Positions 1 through 9,035 of a DNA stretch of 64,000 nt are shown here, in pieces. Source of the DNA: Paenibacillus xylanexedens (GTDB taxonomy: Bacteria; Bacillota; Bacilli; Paenibacillales; Paenibacillaceae); assembly GCF_001908275.1 (NCBI RefSeq), contig NZ_CP018620.1, positions 5,580,001 to 5,644,000 of the forward strand. The letters are read 5' to 3'. Both the position numbers and the translations under genes were made by a program. Position 1 is the first letter of the stretch; every line of letters starts with the position of its first letter. The notes under the pieces are model-generated. The model was given only the letters and a program-made list of their open reading frames with translations. It ran no database searches and was not told where the DNA came from.

Positions 1-891
1 AGGTTCAATAATTGCTGCCAGATCCTCCTGTGAAAACTCCTTGTCTACATTACTGCCAATTCGGGTGACTTTGAACATCACATCCGCAGCAGCATCATCC
101 AGCCAGGCGCAGCCATATTTCAGTTTCACCTTCTCTGCCTGATCCGTTAACGTGCGTAAGCCATAGGCGATATCATTTGTTACGAATTCCCCACCTATAG
201 GCAACGTTGAGGTTGCAACAAGACTGTCTTCTTCAAAAATGGCGATGGTTGTTGCACCTGCTCCAATATCAACAAGCACTGAACCCATCGTTTTTTCATC
301 TTTGGACAAAGCCAGTTGACCCGCTCCAAGCGACATGAGAACCAGATCGCTTACTTTCAGACCCGCTTTTTCCACGCAGCGCAAAAGATTATGTATCGCG
401 GTTTTTGCACCCGTTATGATCGTTGCTTCAACTTCCAGACGAACACCAATCATACCACGGGGGTCCTGTATGCCCTCCAAGCCATCTACAACATATTGCT
501 TGGCGACAACATCAATAATTTCCCGTTCCGGCGGAACTGCAATGACTTCGGCTGCTTTCAACACCCGTTCCATGTCTTCTTCTCCGATTTCACGATCCTC
601 GTTAGACACAGCCACGACGCCGTGACTGCTCATCAGTCCGATATGATTTCCCGAGATTCCAACATACACTTCGGATATTTGAATACCTACCATACGTTCT
701 GCATGATCCACTGCGTTGCGAATCGACTGCACCGTCTGATCGATATCTACGATTACACCTTTGCGAATTCCCTCCGAGTCGGCAGATCCAACTCCTATAA
801 TATTAAAGGTTCCATTATTCATTTCCCCAATAATAGCGCGAATTTTGGATGTACCGATGTCCAAACTAACAATGATGTCATTGTTGCTCAA
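1..891 (-). CDS. ftsA: Cell division protein FtsA (3' end cut by window edge)
   Basis: Reading the minus strand from 891 gives a TTG-started frame beginning SNNDIIVSLDIGTSKIRAII, the phosphate-1 motif of the actin-fold ATPase FtsA. A second actin-type motif, VLVDIGAGATTIAIF, appears about 200 residues in. FtsA is the membrane-associated actin homologue that tethers FtsZ and recruits late divisome proteins. About 297 codons are present; the C-terminal part, including the membrane-targeting helix, lies outside the window. The TTG start is chosen because AGGAGG sits ten bases upstream. It is the last visible gene of the dcw cluster, separated from divIB by 293 bases, which suggests a promoter of its own. 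B. subtilis has ylxW, ylxX and sbp at this junction; they are absent here. Confidence 0.95.
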   Translation of the reverse strand, partial: MSNNDIIVSLDIGTSKIRAIIGEMNNGTFNIIGVGSADSEGIRKGVIVDIDQTVQSIRNAVDHAERMVGIQISEVYVGISGNHIGLMSSHGVVAVSNEDREIGEEDMERVLKAAEVIAVPPEREIIDVVAKQYVVDGLEGIQDPRGMIGVRLEVEATIITGAKTAIHNLLRCVEKAGLKVSDLVLMSLGAGQLALSKDEKTMGSVLVDIGAGATTIAIFEEDSLVATSTLPIGGEFVTNDIAYGLRTLTDQAEKVKLKYGCAWLDDAAADVMFKVTRIGSNVDKEFSQEDLAAIIEP

Positions 892-1184
892 GTCTGTGGC
901 ACCTCCTGACTCCAATAGTAAATTACGTTCGAATTTAAACACTCTTAAAACATATTCAACACACTTCAGGCTTTCCCTCTTTTTTCTACAATGTTTTTGG
1001 GTGTCAAAATCTGGTTGCCAGACATAAAACATTGAAGAAAAAAGAAGGAGGCAACTCATGTGCCATAAGTTCAAGTGTATCATTTTTTCTTCATCTCAGA
1101 AAGAACAAGTTTCATTGCTCTGACGGGGTCAAACCCCGACCTGCCTAGGCTTTCATATTCAGTCCAGCCTCATCATGGCAAAGA
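892..1184 (-). other. Noncoding spacer between divIB and ftsA
   Basis: This 293-base spacer has no convincing gene. It contains a short hairpin at about 1118-1132 (CGGGGT, three-base loop, ACCCCG) without a T-run, so it is not a clear terminator. A TTGACA hexamer on the minus strand near 1001-1006 and AT-rich sequence further down make an ftsA(Z) promoter plausible, but I cannot match a well-spaced -10 box. Confidence 0.4.
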
Positions 1185-1952
1185 TCAGGGGCTTGCTCCT
1201 GGTTCAGCATCATCTTCCGGGTCATCCGGGATGAAAGGGACATAGGTATCTGCCTCAAGCATGGTGATTTTCCCAGGCCGTTCGGTCTCAATCACCTGAT
1301 TCAGATACTCCACTTTATCCGATAAAAGAGAGACGGTTGTAATCACTTCAAACTGCGATTTGGTATACATCCGAATCTGATCCGGAAATGAAGGCGTTGG
1401 ATTCGGAATAATTTCCGAAATATCCGTCGTCAATTCATTCGGAATTTTAGCCAGTGTCTGGCTCAGTTTGGCTTTGAGTGGATCATCAGCCTTCCATTGG
1501 GTCAATATAGGCTTCTCCACAGCAACACCAATTGTTGCCGGAACCGTCAAACTTGTCCCACTGGCTAATATCGCTTTTAGCGTACCGTCAGAACCAAGCT
1601 CATAAGCAACCGTGGCATATTCCTGAACCTTGATATGGATAATCCCCGGAAATTGCTTGTCCACGGTAACGGTGGAAATCGCCTTGATGGTCTTGAGACG
1701 CTCAATAACCTCGGCAGTACTTGTCCCAAAAAATTGTTCGCCTTCTTTCAGTCCGCTTTTCTCCAGCAGTTCTGAAGTTGCTGTATATACATTACCCGTA
1801 ATTTCAATTGCCGAAATCCGACTCATGGAAGAACGAAAGAATAATACAGCCAGCAATACAATAAATAATAATAAGAGAATAATTACAATTTTGCGGCTTG
1901 TGTTTCCTTTTGGCCGATTCTTCTTCAGAACCGGAATTTGACTTTTAGGCAT
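1185..1952 (-). CDS. divIB: Cell division protein DivIB/FtsQ
   Basis: A 255-residue bitopic membrane protein. A short basic cytoplasmic N-terminus (lysine and arginine rich) is followed by one hydrophobic segment at about residues 22-42. An extracytoplasmic POTRA-like region comes next (RISAIEITGNVY, then LKTIKAISTVTV), with a FtsQ/DivIB beta domain and an acidic tail ending DDPEDDAEPGASP. DivIB bridges FtsL/DivIC and the septal penicillin-binding protein. The frame stays open upstream into murA, but the ATG at 1952 has GGAG eight bases upstream and gives the expected short cytoplasmic tail. It is downstream of murA in the same direction, with a 58-base gap that contains a GC-rich hairpin. 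Confidence 0.9.
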   Translation of the reverse strand: MPKSQIPVLKKNRPKGNTSRKIVIILLLLFIVLLAVLFFRSSMSRISAIEITGNVYTATSELLEKSGLKEGEQFFGTSTAEVIERLKTIKAISTVTVDKQFPGIIHIKVQEYATVAYELGSDGTLKAILASGTSLTVPATIGVAVEKPILTQWKADDPLKAKLSQTLAKIPNELTTDISEIIPNPTPSFPDQIRMYTKSQFEVITTVSLLSDKVEYLNQVIETERPGKITMLEADTYVPFIPDDPEDDAEPGASP

Positions 1953-1976
1953 AAGTAGCGCTCCACAAAGCCTCAG

Positions 1977-2000
1977 GTCCCCTCCCTTCAAGAAGGGGAC
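1977..2000 (-). repeat. GC-rich hairpin between murA and divIB
   Basis: GTCCCCT at 1977-1983 pairs with AGGGGAC at 1994-2000. No T-run follows on the minus strand, so an RNA processing or stability element is more likely than an intrinsic terminator. This is inference from sequence only. Confidence 0.45.
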
Positions 2001-2010
2001 GCCAAGGACG

Positions 2011-3294
2011 TTAATTGGCAAAATCCAACTGTTTCGAAACGGGCGACTGTCGCTCAACCGATGCTCCAAGACTTTGGAATAACTTCTCGATCTGATCGTA
2101 GCCCCGGTCAATATGATGCACTTGCTCCACAACCGTTTTGCCTTGAGCAGCCAGACCAGCAATTACAAGAGCTGCACCTGCACGAAGATCGGTTGCTTCT
2201 ACTGTAGCCCCGTACAGACGGGGAACACCACGGATAAATGCTGCGTTCAGATCGACTGAAATATCAGCCCCCATCACATTCAGTTCATCCACATGTTTGA
2301 ACCGACCCTCGAATACCGTTTCCTTCATCACACTGAATCCGTCTGCCAGACTGAGCAGCACCATGATTTGAGATTGCAAATCTGTCGGAAACGAAGGATA
2401 CGGAGAAGTCACAATACGGTCTACTGATTTGGGACGGCTCATACAGCTCACCGTCATTATATCATTGCAGACTGTGATTTGAACACCAGTGCGCTTCAAT
2501 ACATGTATAAGTGAAGTAAGATGAGCAGGATTGCAGTGTGTAAGCGTAACATTGCCTCGTGTTGCTGCTGCTGCAATCATCACGGTTCCGGCAACGATTC
2601 GATCCGGTATAATCTCATAGGAGCAAGGCTTCAGTTTCTCAACGCCATTGATCGTGATTGTATCCGTTCCTGCACCAATAATGCTTGCACCCATAGCATT
2701 CAAAAAGTGTTGCAGGTCCTGGATTTCAGGTTCTCTTGCGGCGTTGCAGATGGTTGTCGTCCCTTTAGCCATAACGGCTGCCATCATGATATTCTCGGTC
2801 GCTCCCACACTTGGGAAGTCCAAATGAATATCTGTACCCACCAGATTGTGCCCATGACAGATAATCTGTTGGTCCTGCTCTTCAATCAAAGCTCCGAGCG
2901 CTTCCAGGCCCCGGAGGTGAAGATCAATTTTGCGTTCTCCAATGGCACAGCCTCCTGGCTGATACACTGACACTTGCCCAAACTTAGCCAGCAATGGTCC
3001 CATCAAAAAAATGGAAGAGCGCATCTGCTTCATTAGATCTTCTGGCACATCATATGACCGGATAGACGAGGTATTAATCGTCACTGTTCCCTGTTCATGC
3101 CGACACGTGCATCCAAGCCGTTCCAGGATATACAGCATCACTTCAATGTCCAGCAAGTGTGGAACGTTATGCAGTGTAACTTCTCCATCTGCCAACAAAC
3201 TTGCGGCCATAATCGGTAAAGCGGCATTTTTTGCTCCATGGATGCGTATGGATCCTGAGAGGGGTTTCCCGCCTTCAATCACCAATTTGTCCAA
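2011..3294 (-). CDS. murA: UDP-N-acetylglucosamine 1-carboxyvinyltransferase MurA
   Basis: A 427-residue cytoplasmic enzyme that transfers enolpyruvate from PEP to UDP-GlcNAc, the first committed step of peptidoglycan synthesis. It has the family start (MDKLVIEGGKPLSG), the substrate-binding KNAALP at residues 22-27, and the catalytic cysteine at about 116 in QPGGCAIGERKID; this cysteine is the fosfomycin target in the family. Length matches MurA (417-436). Bacilli commonly carry two paralogues, MurAA and MurAB; which one this is cannot be settled here. It lies 17 bases downstream of murB, so the two are probably cotranscribed. In B. subtilis the murA genes lie outside the dcw cluster. Confidence 0.96.
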   Translation of the reverse strand: MDKLVIEGGKPLSGSIRIHGAKNAALPIMAASLLADGEVTLHNVPHLLDIEVMLYILERLGCTCRHEQGTVTINTSSIRSYDVPEDLMKQMRSSIFLMGPLLAKFGQVSVYQPGGCAIGERKIDLHLRGLEALGALIEEQDQQIICHGHNLVGTDIHLDFPSVGATENIMMAAVMAKGTTTICNAAREPEIQDLQHFLNAMGASIIGAGTDTITINGVEKLKPCSYEIIPDRIVAGTVMIAAAATRGNVTLTHCNPAHLTSLIHVLKRTGVQITVCNDIMTVSCMSRPKSVDRIVTSPYPSFPTDLQSQIMVLLSLADGFSVMKETVFEGRFKHVDELNVMGADISVDLNAAFIRGVPRLYGATVEATDLRAGAALVIAGLAAQGKTVVEQVHHIDRGYDQIEKLFQSLGASVERQSPVSKQLDFAN

Positions 3295-3311
3295 TGTATC
3301 ACCTCCGGGGT

Positions 3312-4217
3312 TTACCGCTCACCCACTACGAAGACTTCCGGTACCAGGTTAATACCGTTTTGAGATGATATAGTGCTCTGTATCTGCTGCATTAGGGTGA
3401 TAACGTCCTCTGCTGTTGCTTGGCCTGTATTAACAATGAAATTGGCATGCATGGTGGATACCTGTGCGCCTCCCTGGGTCATTCCTTTCAGCCCTGCTGC
3501 TTCAATCAGGCGGGCTGCATGATCACCCGGTGGATTTCGGAATACACTACCTGCACATGCCATCTGCAGTGGCTGTGTGCGGCGCCGGCGATCTTTGTAA
3601 GCCGCCATCGTTTCCGAAATGACGTTGCGCTCCCCATGCTGGAGTTCAAATGCAGCTTCCAGCACAATGCCTCTCCGATCATGCAGAACAGAGTGGCGGT
3701 AGGCAAAATCCATGTCCTCCTTGCTGTAACGTACCAATTCCCCTGTCTCCAGTACAATCTCAGCGAATTTGAATATCCGTGACACATCCGATCCATGCGC
3801 GCCTGCATTCATGTATACGGCTCCACCGACAGTGCCGGGGATACCGCTGCCGAATTCCAGACCGGTCCATTCCTTTTTGGCAGCAACCACACTGAGTTTA
3901 ACAAAAGAATGCGCCGCTCCGGCGGTTACACCGCCTTCGTGAAATTCGGCATAATCAAAGCCCTCGCCTGGTTTCACCACAACACCACGTATTCCTTTGT
4001 CTGACACCAGCATGTTTGAGCCCCGTCCAAGTTGCATCCACGGAATCTGATACGTGTGAAGCAATTGAAAGAGATTCATCATCTGCTCTTTATTCTCGGG
4101 AATGACCAGTGCATCCGCAGGACCGCCGATCTTCCATGTGGTGTATTTGGCTAGCGATTCGTTTTCAAGAACTCTGCCAACATTATTCTGGGATAGTAAC
4201 GATATCCACTGATGCAT
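3312..4217 (-). CDS. murB: UDP-N-acetylenolpyruvoylglucosamine reductase MurB
   Basis: A 301-residue FAD enzyme that reduces enolpyruvyl-UDP-GlcNAc with NADPH to UDP-MurNAc, directly following MurA chemistry. Visible motifs are the FAD-binding core (TTWKIGGPADALVIP, LGRGSNMLVSD), the glycine-rich GLEFGSGIPGTVGGAVYMNAG, and the C-terminal CAGSVFRNPPG that carries the catalytic serine of type II MurB. The frame opens 36 bases further upstream, but the ATG at 4217 has AAGGAGG eight bases before it and gives the usual N-terminus. It lies between murG and murA, in the B. subtilis-like order murG-murB. Confidence 0.95.
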   Translation of the reverse strand: MHQWISLLSQNNVGRVLENESLAKYTTWKIGGPADALVIPENKEQMMNLFQLLHTYQIPWMQLGRGSNMLVSDKGIRGVVVKPGEGFDYAEFHEGGVTAGAAHSFVKLSVVAAKKEWTGLEFGSGIPGTVGGAVYMNAGAHGSDVSRIFKFAEIVLETGELVRYSKEDMDFAYRHSVLHDRRGIVLEAAFELQHGERNVISETMAAYKDRRRRTQPLQMACAGSVFRNPPGDHAARLIEAAGLKGMTQGGAQVSTMHANFIVNTGQATAEDVITLMQQIQSTISSQNGINLVPEVFVVGER

Positions 4218-4250
4218 GTTTGCTTCCTCCTTAGCTTCAAAACCGATGAG

Positions 4251-4279
4251 CACGGTATGTTCTGTTGTTACAGACCGTG
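4251..4279 (-). repeat. Hairpin between murG and murB
   Basis: CACGGT at 4251-4256 pairs with ACCGTG at 4274-4279, with an inner CTGT/ACAG pairing. No T-run follows. It resembles the unterminated hairpins at two other dcw junctions. Function unknown. Confidence 0.4.
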
Positions 4280-4366
4280 TTCTGGCGCCATGGAACGATG
4301 GTCACGATTTATACGGTATCTTATGTCAGCCCCGTCTTGTGTGTGACAATCGCCCACAAACACACT

Positions 4367-5476
4367 TTATCGGCGTGCAGCAAGACGCTGAATTTCATGA
4401 ACAAGCACTTCAGCTGCATCGGGTTTCCCCAGTTTCCGGGAGGCTTCAGCCATTCGTTTACGTCCAGATTCATCATTCATAATCTTGGCGATGGCTTCAT
4501 ACAGGACTTTGCCTGTAAGATCCTTCTCCAGCATCGTGAGTGATGCGCCTCCACCTTCAAGCGTGCGTGCATTAGCTTCCTGATGATTATTAGTCACGTT
4601 AGGTGACGGAATCAGAATCGAAGGAATACCCAGTGATGTAATCTCCGCAAGGAATGATGCACCTGCGCGGTTTACAATCAAGGATGTGCAGGCAAGCACC
4701 TCAGGCATATTATGCACGTAAGGCAGGACATGCAGGTGGTTTGGCATCGTACCCAATGAGCTGCGAATGGCTTCACGTGTTTCATCAAAATAGGTATCCC
4801 CTGTCACGTAAACGACATGTACATCGTCCAGTTGTTCCAGCATTGGAGCCATGTCCACCATGGCCTGATTGATTGCTTTTGCCCCGCGACTGCCACCAAC
4901 CACAAGAACAACACGGCTGTTCATCGGTACACCTAATGTGGCAAAACCACGATCACGGCTAGCCTGGGCTACCGTAGTCGCTCGCGGATTACCGGTGTAG
5001 ATCACCTTTTTTGCACCGGAAAACGATTTTTCAGAACCTTCAAAGCTAACGGCAACCGTGTCCACATAACGCATCAAAAATTTGTTCGTCAGACCAGGGA
5101 TGGCGTTCTGTTCATGAATTATACTCGGAATTCCCAGTTTTGTTGCTGCATATACCACAGGTCCACATACATATCCACCTGTACCAATCACAACATCCGG
5201 TTTGAATTCCTTTAGCATTTTTTTGGACTTGCGTACACCTTGAATGAAACGCATGACCGTTTTCAGGTTGTCGATGGACAATTTCCGCCGAAAGCCCGTA
5301 ATATCAATGGATTTAAAAGGAATATTTTCTTGGGGAACCAGTTTGCTTTCCAGCCCTCTGGTTCCTCCGATGTATAGAAATGTCGAGTCCGGATTCTCCG
5401 CCTCGCATTGTCTTGCTATGGCAACGGCCGGATAGATATGTCCACCCGTACCGCCACCGCTTAGAACGACTCGCAT
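4367..5476 (-). CDS. murG: Lipid II synthase (undecaprenyl-PP-MurNAc-pentapeptide GlcNAc transferase) MurG
   Basis: A 369-residue peripheral membrane GT-B glycosyltransferase that adds GlcNAc from UDP-GlcNAc to lipid I, making lipid II on the inner membrane face. The N-terminal loop VLSGGGTGGHIYPA and the UDP-binding C-domain motifs (VVGGSRGAKAIN, LIVNRAGASFLAEI, IPSPNVTNNHQ) are intact. The first in-frame ATG is at 5494, overlapping spoVE, but the ATG at 5476 has GAGGTGA seven bases upstream and gives the canonical MRVVLSGGG start. It begins seven bases after the spoVE stop, so they are likely translated from one transcript. Confidence 0.96.
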   Translation of the reverse strand: MRVVLSGGGTGGHIYPAVAIARQCEAENPDSTFLYIGGTRGLESKLVPQENIPFKSIDITGFRRKLSIDNLKTVMRFIQGVRKSKKMLKEFKPDVVIGTGGYVCGPVVYAATKLGIPSIIHEQNAIPGLTNKFLMRYVDTVAVSFEGSEKSFSGAKKVIYTGNPRATTVAQASRDRGFATLGVPMNSRVVLVVGGSRGAKAINQAMVDMAPMLEQLDDVHVVYVTGDTYFDETREAIRSSLGTMPNHLHVLPYVHNMPEVLACTSLIVNRAGASFLAEITSLGIPSILIPSPNVTNNHQEANARTLEGGGASLTMLEKDLTGKVLYEAIAKIMNDESGRKRMAEASRKLGKPDAAEVLVHEIQRLAARR

Positions 5477-5483
5477 CGCATAG

Positions 5484-6581
5484 TCACCTCGCATAACGGG
5501 ATAAATTCACTAAAATGCCCAGTGCTGTGAGCATGAGGGTCAATGATGATCCGCCGTAACTGATCAGAGGCAATGTAATGCCCGTAACAGGCATCATGCC
5601 AATGACAACACCAATGTTAATAATAACTTGTACGGCGACCATTCCTACGATACCAACACCAAGCAGACTGCCGAAGGCATCCGGAACGGTCATGGCTACA
5701 CGCATCCCTCTCCACACCAGCACCAGAAACAACAATAATACAATCATTCCACCTATAAAGCCGAGTTCTTCGGCCAAAATACTAAAAATAAAGTCCGTTT
5801 GCGGTTCAGGTACATAACTGTACTTCTGCCGGCTCATACCCAGTCCCAATCCCGCCAGTCCACCAGGACCAATTGCGTATAAGGATTGAATGATCTGATA
5901 TCCGGCACCCAGCGGATCGGACCACGGGTCCAAAAACGCTGTGATACGCTGCAGCCGATAGGGTGCTGCTGCAATCAAAGCTGCAAACCCCGCTACGCCA
6001 CCAAGAGCAAGCAGGCTCAGATGTTTCATTCGTGCTCCGGCTGTGAAAATAATAAGCATCGATGCGCCCATCATCACGGTGCCAGTCCCCAAATCAGGTT
6101 GCAGCATAATAATCCCAAAAGCCAACCCGATCAATCCCAGCGGTGGCAGAAGCCCCGATGTGAAGGTTTTGATTTTACCCGGTTCCTTGCTCAGCCAATG
6201 AGCGAGAAACAGAATCATGCCCAGCTTCATGAATTCTGAGGGCTGAATACCGAACGAACCAATGCCCAGCCAACTTCGTGCACCACCGCGAACCACACCA
6301 ATTCCAGGAATGAGCACCGCAATGAGCATAATAAAACAGGCAATCAATATAGGCTTGGCATATTTCCTCCACACCCGGTAGTCTACATTAGCAGTTACGA
6401 ACATGGCCACAAGCCCAAGCACCGCAAACAGGGCCTGTCTTTTTACAAAATAAAATGAATCGCCATAGTCATGAAAGGCAAGCACCGAGCCCGCACTATA
6501 TACCATAATAATGCCGATGGCAAGCAATGCCAAAATACAAATCAGCAACCAAATATCTGGTGCCGGTCGCGTCTGTTTCAT
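5484..6581 (-). CDS. spoVE: SEDS-family glycosyltransferase SpoVE/FtsW
   Basis: A 365-residue polytopic SEDS protein, one of the lipid II polymerases that pair with a class B penicillin-binding protein. About ten hydrophobic segments are visible. Signature stretches include YSAGSVLAFHDYGDSFYFVKR near the N-terminus, GARSWLGIGSFGIQPSE, and GMMPVTGITLPLISYGGSS near the C-terminus. Position between murD and murG matches spoVE of B. subtilis, which works with SpoVD in spore cortex synthesis. Since no second ftsW is in the window, a vegetative FtsW role cannot be excluded. AGGGG upstream supports the ATG at 6581. Confidence 0.88.
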   Translation of the reverse strand: MKQTRPAPDIWLLICILALLAIGIIMVYSAGSVLAFHDYGDSFYFVKRQALFAVLGLVAMFVTANVDYRVWRKYAKPILIACFIMLIAVLIPGIGVVRGGARSWLGIGSFGIQPSEFMKLGMILFLAHWLSKEPGKIKTFTSGLLPPLGLIGLAFGIIMLQPDLGTGTVMMGASMLIIFTAGARMKHLSLLALGGVAGFAALIAAAPYRLQRITAFLDPWSDPLGAGYQIIQSLYAIGPGGLAGLGLGMSRQKYSYVPEPQTDFIFSILAEELGFIGGMIVLLLFLVLVWRGMRVAMTVPDAFGSLLGVGIVGMVAVQVIINIGVVIGMMPVTGITLPLISYGGSSLTLMLTALGILVNLSRYAR

Positions 6582-6603
6582 CAGGAGGCCACCCCTTGCA
6601 TGG

Positions 6604-6631
6604 AAGTAGGGGCTTTTCCACCCCCCTACTT
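6604..6631 (-). repeat. Hairpin at the murD-spoVE junction
   Basis: AAGTAGGGG at 6604-6612 pairs perfectly with CCCCTACTT at 6623-6631. The stem overlaps the murD stop codon and lies just before the spoVE ribosome binding site. There is no T-run, so it is probably not a terminator. Confidence 0.5.
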
Positions 6632-8051
6632 ACAAGTTATGCGCCGCCTCTTTAAAAATGCGTCCCCGCTCTTCATAGGAAGCGAACATGTCCCAACTTG
6701 CACATGCCGGGGATAACAAAACGACATCACCGGCACTGGCAAGCTTCGATGCTTCCTGCACAGCAACGGTTAACGTCCGGGCAGCGTCCTCCTCATTATC
6801 GACGACCTTAATTTGCTTTAATCCGGCAAGTTCCGCGACCTTGGCAATTTTTGTCCGTGTCTCACCAATTGCAACGACAGCTTTTACCCGTTCCTGGAAC
6901 AAGGGCAACAACTCCATCATGTCTGATCCACGATCCAGCCCTCCTGCAATCAATACGACCGGTTCCTTGAACGAATTCAGGGCCATGACCGTAGCCTTTG
7001 AATTGGTCGCTTTGGAGTTGTTGTAGTACGCAGAGCCATTATGCTCTAGAACATATTCAAGTCGGTGTTCAACCGCCTTGAAATCTGCAAGCGGAGCAGC
7101 CAGCACTGCTGGATCAGCTCCTGCCGCTACGGCAATGGCCACAGCGGCCATTGCATTTTCCACATTGAATCGTCCAGCGATGCCAATGTTCTCGATGTCA
7201 ATAATGGTGTGGTGATTTCCCTTTTCATCCGCGTAGATAATCTGACGCTTCACATCATCCTCTTCTCCATCCACATAAGGAGGATCTGCATACACACCTA
7301 CATCCAACTTCTCAATCATTGAGAAGGGAAGCAATCTGCCTTTGATGTAAGGAACTAGACCACGACATACCGCATCATCCCAATTCAGAATGGCCACGTC
7401 GTCAGGCTGCTGATTCGCGAACAGTTTCGCTTTGGAAGCCACATAATCATCCAGATCCCCATGATAGTCCAGATGCGTCTCTGCAACGTTAAGCAAGCTG
7501 GCAATCCGGGGACGGAAATCAACCGTTCCTTTGAGCTGGAAACTGCTAAGTTCAACAACCATCCAGTTATCTGGAGAAGCTTGCTCTGCCGCTTCACAGA
7601 GAGGTGTTCCGATATTACCGGCAACGATCGGGTTGAGGCCGGCATGTTCCAACATTTCCCCCACCCAAGTGGTTGTTGTTGTTTTGCCGTTCGAACCCGT
7701 AATCCCAATCATGGGTGCAGCACATAGATGATAAGCAACCTCTACTTCGGTCACCACTTCAATGCCCAATGCCAATGCTTGCTGCACAGGAGCTGCATGG
7801 TATGGGATACCCGGGTTTTTGACAACCAGCTTCACACCACTGTGAATCAGATCATCCGGATGCCCTCCGCATACAACAGAAATTCCCAAAGCCTCCAATT
7901 CGGAAGCTTCGGGACATTGATCTCTCTCTTTTTTATCATTTACTGTAACCTTCGCTCCGACGCGATCCAGCACTTTGGCGACCTGTACGCCGCTTTTGGC
8001 CAATCCTAGCACGACGACTTGTTGTCCGCGATATGATTCAGGATGGTTCAT
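6630..8051 (-). CDS. murD: UDP-N-acetylmuramoylalanine--D-glutamate ligase MurD
   Basis: A 473-residue cytoplasmic Mur ligase that adds D-glutamate to UDP-MurNAc-L-Ala using ATP. It shows an N-terminal Rossmann-like UDP domain (VVVLGLAKSGVQVAKVL), the P-loop GITGSNGKTTTTTWV at about residues 115-129, the middle-domain LSSFQL and NWDD motifs, and the C-terminal domain with YNNSKATNSKATVMAL and LIAGGLDRGSD. The start follows the mraY stop by three bases, and AGGGG is placed correctly. Length is typical for Bacillales (about 450). Confidence 0.96.
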   Translation of the reverse strand: MNHPESYRGQQVVVLGLAKSGVQVAKVLDRVGAKVTVNDKKERDQCPEASELEALGISVVCGGHPDDLIHSGVKLVVKNPGIPYHAAPVQQALALGIEVVTEVEVAYHLCAAPMIGITGSNGKTTTTTWVGEMLEHAGLNPIVAGNIGTPLCEAAEQASPDNWMVVELSSFQLKGTVDFRPRIASLLNVAETHLDYHGDLDDYVASKAKLFANQQPDDVAILNWDDAVCRGLVPYIKGRLLPFSMIEKLDVGVYADPPYVDGEEDDVKRQIIYADEKGNHHTIIDIENIGIAGRFNVENAMAAVAIAVAAGADPAVLAAPLADFKAVEHRLEYVLEHNGSAYYNNSKATNSKATVMALNSFKEPVVLIAGGLDRGSDMMELLPLFQERVKAVVAIGETRTKIAKVAELAGLKQIKVVDNEEDAARTLTVAVQEASKLASAGDVVLLSPACASWDMFASYEERGRIFKEAAHNL

Positions 8052-8054
8052 GAT

Positions 8055-9023
8055 CTACAACCCCTTGTTGAGATAAAGTCCAAGAGCGGCCAAAATTGCG
8101 CCTACCGCCCAAAAGGTAATAACAACCCGCCATTCTGACCAACCACTTAATTCAAAGTGATGGTGAATGGGGCTCATTTTGAATACACGCTTGCCACGAG
8201 TCTTGAAAGATACCACTTGAATGATGACAGACAGGATCTCGATAACAAAAATACCGCCAATGATGACAAATAGAAGCTCTGTTTTGGTTACAATGGCTAC
8301 CGCACCAATCGCACCGCCAATCCCCAGAGAACCGGTGTCTCCCATAAATACTTTGGCCGGATGTGCATTGTATACCAGAAAACCGAGTACGGCTCCGATC
8401 ATCGCTGCTGCACACACTGCTGCCGGCATCGACGTGGCTTGCATCGCCACAATGGCAAACGCGCCAAAGGCAATCGCACTTACCCCTGACAGCAAACCAT
8501 CCAGACCGTCGGTAAAGTTAACCGCATTGGTAATGGCAAGCATCATGAATACGACAAACGGATAATAGAACCATCCGGTCCAGTCAAACGAGAATGACGT
8601 TCCCGGAATAGAGATGGCTGTGCTGTGTCCATTCTGGATCAGCAAGAAACACATCACTGCACTGAAGAACAATTGGCCCAGCATTTTTTGTCTGGCCGTC
8701 AGTCCCAGCGAACGTTTGAACACAATTTTGATGTAATCATCCAGGAAGCCAATCAGCCCGAATCCCAGCGTAGCCACAAGCAAGACATAAAAGTCTGTAT
8801 TCTTGACTGCCGAAAATTTCAAAAAGGCCAATGTGAACGCAACTAAAATGACGACTCCACCCATTGTAGGTGTTCCGCTTTTTTTCAAATGGCTCTGAGG
8901 CCCATCTTCCCTAACTTGCTGTCCGAATTTCATCCGGCGTAACAGCGGAATCAGGAGCGGTGCGGCAATCACCGCCAAAATAAATGAAACGCCGATTGTT
9001 AACAGTAATACCTGAAAATCCAT
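8055..9023 (-). CDS. mraY: Phospho-N-acetylmuramoyl-pentapeptide transferase MraY
   Basis: A 322-residue integral membrane enzyme that transfers phospho-MurNAc-pentapeptide to undecaprenyl phosphate, forming lipid I. About ten transmembrane segments are visible. Family motifs include GTPTMGG near residue 52, the acidic FLDDYIK at about 93-99, [12 protein letters not shown], the aspartate motif [11 protein letters not shown], and the histidine loop MSPIHHHFE near the C-terminus. It starts 12 bases after murF and ends three bases before murD, so translation is probably coupled. Confidence 0.97.
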   Translation of the reverse strand: MDFQVLLLTIGVSFILAVIAAPLLIPLLRRMKFGQQVREDGPQSHLKKSGTPTMGGVVILVAFTLAFLKFSAVKNTDFYVLLVATLGFGLIGFLDDYIKIVFKRSLGLTARQKMLGQLFFSAVMCFLLIQNGHSTAISIPGTSFSFDWTGWFYYPFVVFMMLAITNAVNFTDGLDGLLSGVSAIAFGAFAIVAMQATSMPAAVCAAAMIGAVLGFLVYNAHPAKVFMGDTGSLGIGGAIGAVAIVTKTELLFVIIGGIFVIEILSVIIQVVSFKTRGKRVFKMSPIHHHFELSGWSEWRVVITFWAVGAILAALGLYLNKGL

Positions 9024-9035
9024 GGGTTCACCCCT

